A DNA stretch of 64,000 bases from Cordylochernes scorpioides (Eukaryota > Arthropoda > Arachnida > Pseudoscorpiones > Chernetidae): the NCBI GenBank assembly GCA_030710605.1, contig CP092870.1:19382684-19446683 (forward strand), in the 5' to 3' direction. Under the pieces are notes generated by a model. The model had not been told where the DNA came from. It saw only the letters and a list, made by a program, of their open reading frames with translations, and made no database searches. A program made the position numbers and the translations under genes. Below are positions 63,143 to 64,000 of this stretch, piece by piece. Within the stretch, counting starts at the first letter, position 1. Every line of letters begins with the position of its first letter.

Positions 63143-64000
63143 TCAGTGTTTCCTCTTCGCCCTCTTAGTGTGTCTCTTGTACCCTGCTAGGATCTTCCGA
63201 AAAGCTATTCCTCTCCTAACTCTCTCTTCGCCCGTACTATTCTGGAATAGCTTCCTCTTGGCCCTGACTCTCTTCCTCTCGATCTCCAGCTCCTCGGTCC
63301 ACCAAGGCTGTTTAAGCCTATTAAATGCGGTAACCTTTCCAGATCCAGGCCCCAAGGTTTTGCACGTGTTGGTTATATCCTGGTGGAGCTCATTGACCAT
63401 GCTATTAATAGCAATTATGTCAACTGCTCCAGCCAGGCTATCCCCAAGTGTGAAAGCAAACCGGCGTCTGAATCTCTCAAGGTTAGGCCCCCTGATGCTG
63501 TACCGAGGAACTCTCTCCACTGATGGCGGTTCCACTTCACAACTGGCCTCAAACCTGATGAGTTTGTGGTCGCTTACGTCCATGGGGTCCGTTTTCCACT
63601 TCAAACGCCGCATCCTGCTCGTTCTTGCCAGGGAGAAGTCTATGATACCTTCACCGTTTGCCGTGGCAAACGTCGATTCACCATAGACGTTCCAAATCTC
63701 CAGACTCTGAGCAATAACAAGATCGACCAGCGCCTTTCCTTTAGGATTTTCCTCCCTGTCCCCAAACAGCTGGGTGCGCGCGTTAAAATCCCCGCCAATC
63801 ACGATCTCGTGCCCTTCCTTCCCAACCAAAAAATAATTTAGGAATACAGCTTACCGAGGTCGTTGTCCTGAGGTGGTATGTACGTAGAGAGGCAGACCAG
63901 TTTTAGATCCACCGCCTCGATCAGTACAGCCACCGCCCCCTCCCAGGACCCACAACCCAAACAAGGAAGATCTCCCCGGACCAGTAAGGCGGCCTTGTTG
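63143..64000 (-). pseudogene. ORF2 5' part: AP-like endonuclease
   Basis: 63829-63143 is open: EIVIGGDFNARTQLFGD carries the GDFNA catalytic motif, FATANGEGIIDFSLAR the conserved ATA/IDF region, and DPMDVSDHKLIRFEAS the SDH catalytic motif. Upstream, to the window edge, a second frame gives KAALLVRGDLPCLGCGSWEG and DLKLVCLSTYIPP (the core strand with the Y-x-P-P motif), separated by a frameshift near 63840. Downstream of the nuclease is an Arg/Lys-rich linker. The N-terminal NxR motif lies outside the window. Confidence 0.85.

Larger units (their letters stand above)
58626..64000 (-). mobile_element. RNase H-bearing non-LTR retrotransposon (I/LOA/R1-like group), split and truncated by the window
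   Basis: Minus-strand ORF2 domains in order from 64000 downward: AP-type endonuclease, RT, then a break, then RNase H and a C-terminal Cys-rich segment, and about 230 bp of 3' untranslated sequence reaching the family E repeat. The RT-RNase H junction is interrupted at about 59970-61785 by a plus-strand unit encoding an ORF1. The endonuclease N-terminus and any ORF1 of this element lie beyond the window. GC content is well above that of the host DNA. Frameshifts and loss of the YADD box show it is dead. Confidence 0.85.

Overview
The window is about 64 kb of AT-rich, intron/intergenic-style eukaryotic DNA built almost entirely from layered transposable elements. No host protein gene can be named. 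The mix of BEL/Pao, Ty3/gypsy, Penelope-like, RNase H-bearing non-LTR, mariner, Tc1 and Tigger/pogo elements points to an invertebrate animal, most likely an arthropod. This is inference from element content only; I cannot name the lineage.

Layout. Positions 1-41,600 are very AT-rich and hold decayed DNA transposons (a 2.29-kb Tigger/pogo element with long inverted repeats, a 1.31-kb mariner, a Tc1-like element), many short non-autonomous derivatives, several families of palindromic (fold-back) repeats, a degraded Ty3/gypsy RT, a tRNA-Gly-like sequence with a partial tandem duplicate, a second tRNA-like sequence, and two short exon-like segments near 40 kb. Positions 41,630-52,480 are one fold-back repeat (family D) split by two younger elements: a nearly intact BEL/Pao retrotransposon (41,805-48,900, 5-bp target duplication) and a complete EN+ Penelope-like element (49,096-52,314, 13-bp target duplication, intact 794-aa ORF). 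Positions 52,530-53,145 are a second mariner lineage. Positions 54,240-57,960 are a Ty3/gypsy remnant with LTR, primer-binding site, gag, protease, RT, RNase H and integrase pieces. Positions 58,626-64,000 are an antisense RNase H-bearing non-LTR retrotransposon split by a sense-oriented unit that carries only an ORF1 (gag-like) gene.

The most interesting thread is RNA-based. At least three unrelated palindromic repeat families (A, E, F), and the long terminal repeats of the Penelope-like element, carry hammerhead-ribozyme-like cores: a CUGANGA-like box, a short stem II hairpin, then GAAA. In family E, two copies 48 kb apart preserve all or most of stems I, II and III with different core mutations in each, so their common ancestor very probably was a complete hammerhead. 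Hammerheads are known in Penelope-like elements and in small retrozymes. Here they sit in inverted-repeat elements next to an apparently intact Penelope-like element that could have mobilised them.

All element boundaries are read by eye from terminal repeats and target duplications. Divergence and copy numbers are not computed.
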